Assembly (NCBI GenBank): GCA_016215145.1 | Contig: JACRLA010000436.1 | Location: 1-5,148 of the forward strand | DNA: 5,148 nucleotides | Direction of reading: 5' to 3' | DNA from: Chloroflexota bacterium | Lineage (GTDB): Bacteria; Chloroflexota; Anaerolineae; Anaerolineales; VGOW01 | Part shown: piece by piece, positions 4,748 to 5,148 of the stretch | How positions within the stretch are numbered: the stretch's first letter is position 1 | Layout: each line of letters opens with the position of its first letter | Notes under the pieces: generated by a model | The model's database searches: none | The model's input: only the letters and a program-made list of their open reading frames with translations | What the model was told of the DNA's origin: nothing | Position numbers and translations under genes: made by a program

Positions 4748-4752
4748 CAACT

Positions 4753-4977
4753 ATGATCTGCCCTCTCTGCGGTTACGAATACGACGAAAAGAATCTCTCT
4801 TGCCACTCCTCCTGCCCTATGGCAAACGGCTGCGCCATTCTGTGCTGCCCCAACTGCGGCTACCAGATCGTAGATGAATCAAAATCGAGCGTGGCAAGTT
4901 GGCTGAGGAAATTATTAAACAAAAACGACCCGAAGGTCGTGAACATTCAAGACATCGAAGTGAGAAAAAATCAATGA
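4753..4977 (+). CDS. Eight-cysteine zinc-ribbon/rubredoxin-knuckle-like protein in the feo locus
   Basis: 74 residues. Two CPxCGY knuckles (C3/C6 in CPLCGY and C32/C35 in CPNCGY) resemble those of zinc ribbons and rubredoxins. Between them lie four more cysteines, C17, C21, C27 and C31, in a short segment (CHSSCPMANGCAILCC). The C-terminal third is charged, with a possible amphipathic helix at 47-57, and has no membrane segment. The number and spacing would allow two metal sites or one metal or Fe-S site plus a thiol pair; this is inference. Its stop codon overlaps the feoA start as ATGA, so the two are translationally coupled. It is not FeoC (no winged-helix sequence) and not the FeoB-associated Cys-rich membrane protein (no N-terminal helix). 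I know no assigned function. A role in Fe(II) sensing, delivery or FeoB/FeoA assembly fits the context. The ATG at 4753 is preferred over 4687 because the extension is repeat-derived. Confidence 0.8.
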   Translation: MICPLCGYEYDEKNLSCHSSCPMANGCAILCCPNCGYQIVDESKSSVASWLRKLLNKNDPKVVNIQDIEVRKNQ

Positions 4978-5148
4978 CTGTTCTGTTGAACCATCTCAAA
5001 GCCGGACAATCCGCCGAAGTGATCGAACTGCGCTCCTCCGACCCCGCGCGATTAGATCGGCTCAGCGTTTATGGCTTGGTGCCAGGCAGCATCGTCCGCG
5101 TCTTGCAATTACAACCCGCCCTCATCTTCCGCATTGGCGAAACCGAAA
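4974..5148 (+). CDS. feoA: FeoA-domain protein, 3'-truncated by window
   Basis: 58 codons are visible and the frame is still open at the window edge; a complete FeoA is about 75-90 residues. The sequence starts with the usual short lead (LNHLKAGQSAEVIEL). It continues with the hallmark LDRLSVYGLVPGSIVRVLQL at 27-46, where the L..GLxPG turn and following beta strand define the SH3-like FeoA fold, and then LIFRIGETE, the expected last strand pair. FeoA is a small cytosolic protein that works with FeoB, probably modulating its G-protein domain or complex formation. The ATG overlaps the stop of the cysteine-rich gene by 4 bp, so no separate ribosome site is needed. Having feoA downstream of feoB, with another gene between, differs from the common feoA-feoB order. 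Confidence 0.85.
   Translation, partial: MTVLLNHLKAGQSAEVIELRSSDPARLDRLSVYGLVPGSIVRVLQLQPALIFRIGETE

Noticed and set aside
4687..4752. 22-codon N-terminal extension of the cysteine-rich protein
   Set aside because: Its codons come from the CGCTGA-element right arm. The ATG at 4753 has a GAGG site and places the first CPxC at the N-terminus.

Overview
The window reads as a piece of a bacterial chromosome, most likely from the Chloroflexota (Anaerolineae-like). This is an inference from three things: the style of the TPR protein, the FeoB variant with a Gly-Cys-Asp-Thr-Met-Ala core, and the many small palindromic repeats between genes. No rRNA, tRNA or other marker gene is present to confirm it.

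Layout, left to right. (1) The C-terminal end of a tetratricopeptide-repeat protein on the + strand (2-583, start outside the window). Its first visible ~30 codons are a palindromic repeat translated in frame. (2) A gene-free convergent region (584-1130): an 82-nt purine tract, then two copies of a ~185-bp module. Each copy is a palindromic element (664-752 and 922-1008) plus a ~100-bp tail. A short array of 8-bp units follows. (3) A membrane protein of the TIGR02206/YwaF/TMEM164 family on the - strand (1131-1865). (4) A divergent promoter region, then a 75-codon small protein of unknown function on the + strand (2048-2275). (5) A second repeat-rich region (2276-2572) with a 14-bp perfect stem-loop, a candidate operator and an inverted element built from 8-bp units. 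(6) A ferrous-iron uptake locus on the + strand: feoB (2573-4519), a 74-codon eight-cysteine protein (4753-4977), and the start of feoA (4974 to the window edge), which overlaps the cysteine-rich gene by 4 bp.

How the genes relate. FeoB would be the inner-membrane Fe(II) permease, gated by its N-terminal G-protein domain, and FeoA its small SH3-like cytosolic partner. The eight-cysteine protein is translationally coupled to feoA. It matches neither of the two known small Feo partners, FeoC or the FeoB-associated Cys-rich membrane protein, so it is the best candidate for an undescribed component. The other genes have no evident link to iron.

The most striking non-genic signal is the repeat content. 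Several unrelated small inverted elements share a design of two inverted arms. Two of them have four short direct units per arm, with 8-bp or 9-10-bp periods. One element sits inside another between feoB and the cysteine-rich gene. Two diverged copies of the CATTGCGAG/CATTCCGAG palindrome differ by coordinated base changes that keep pairing intact, which argues that the folded structure matters.
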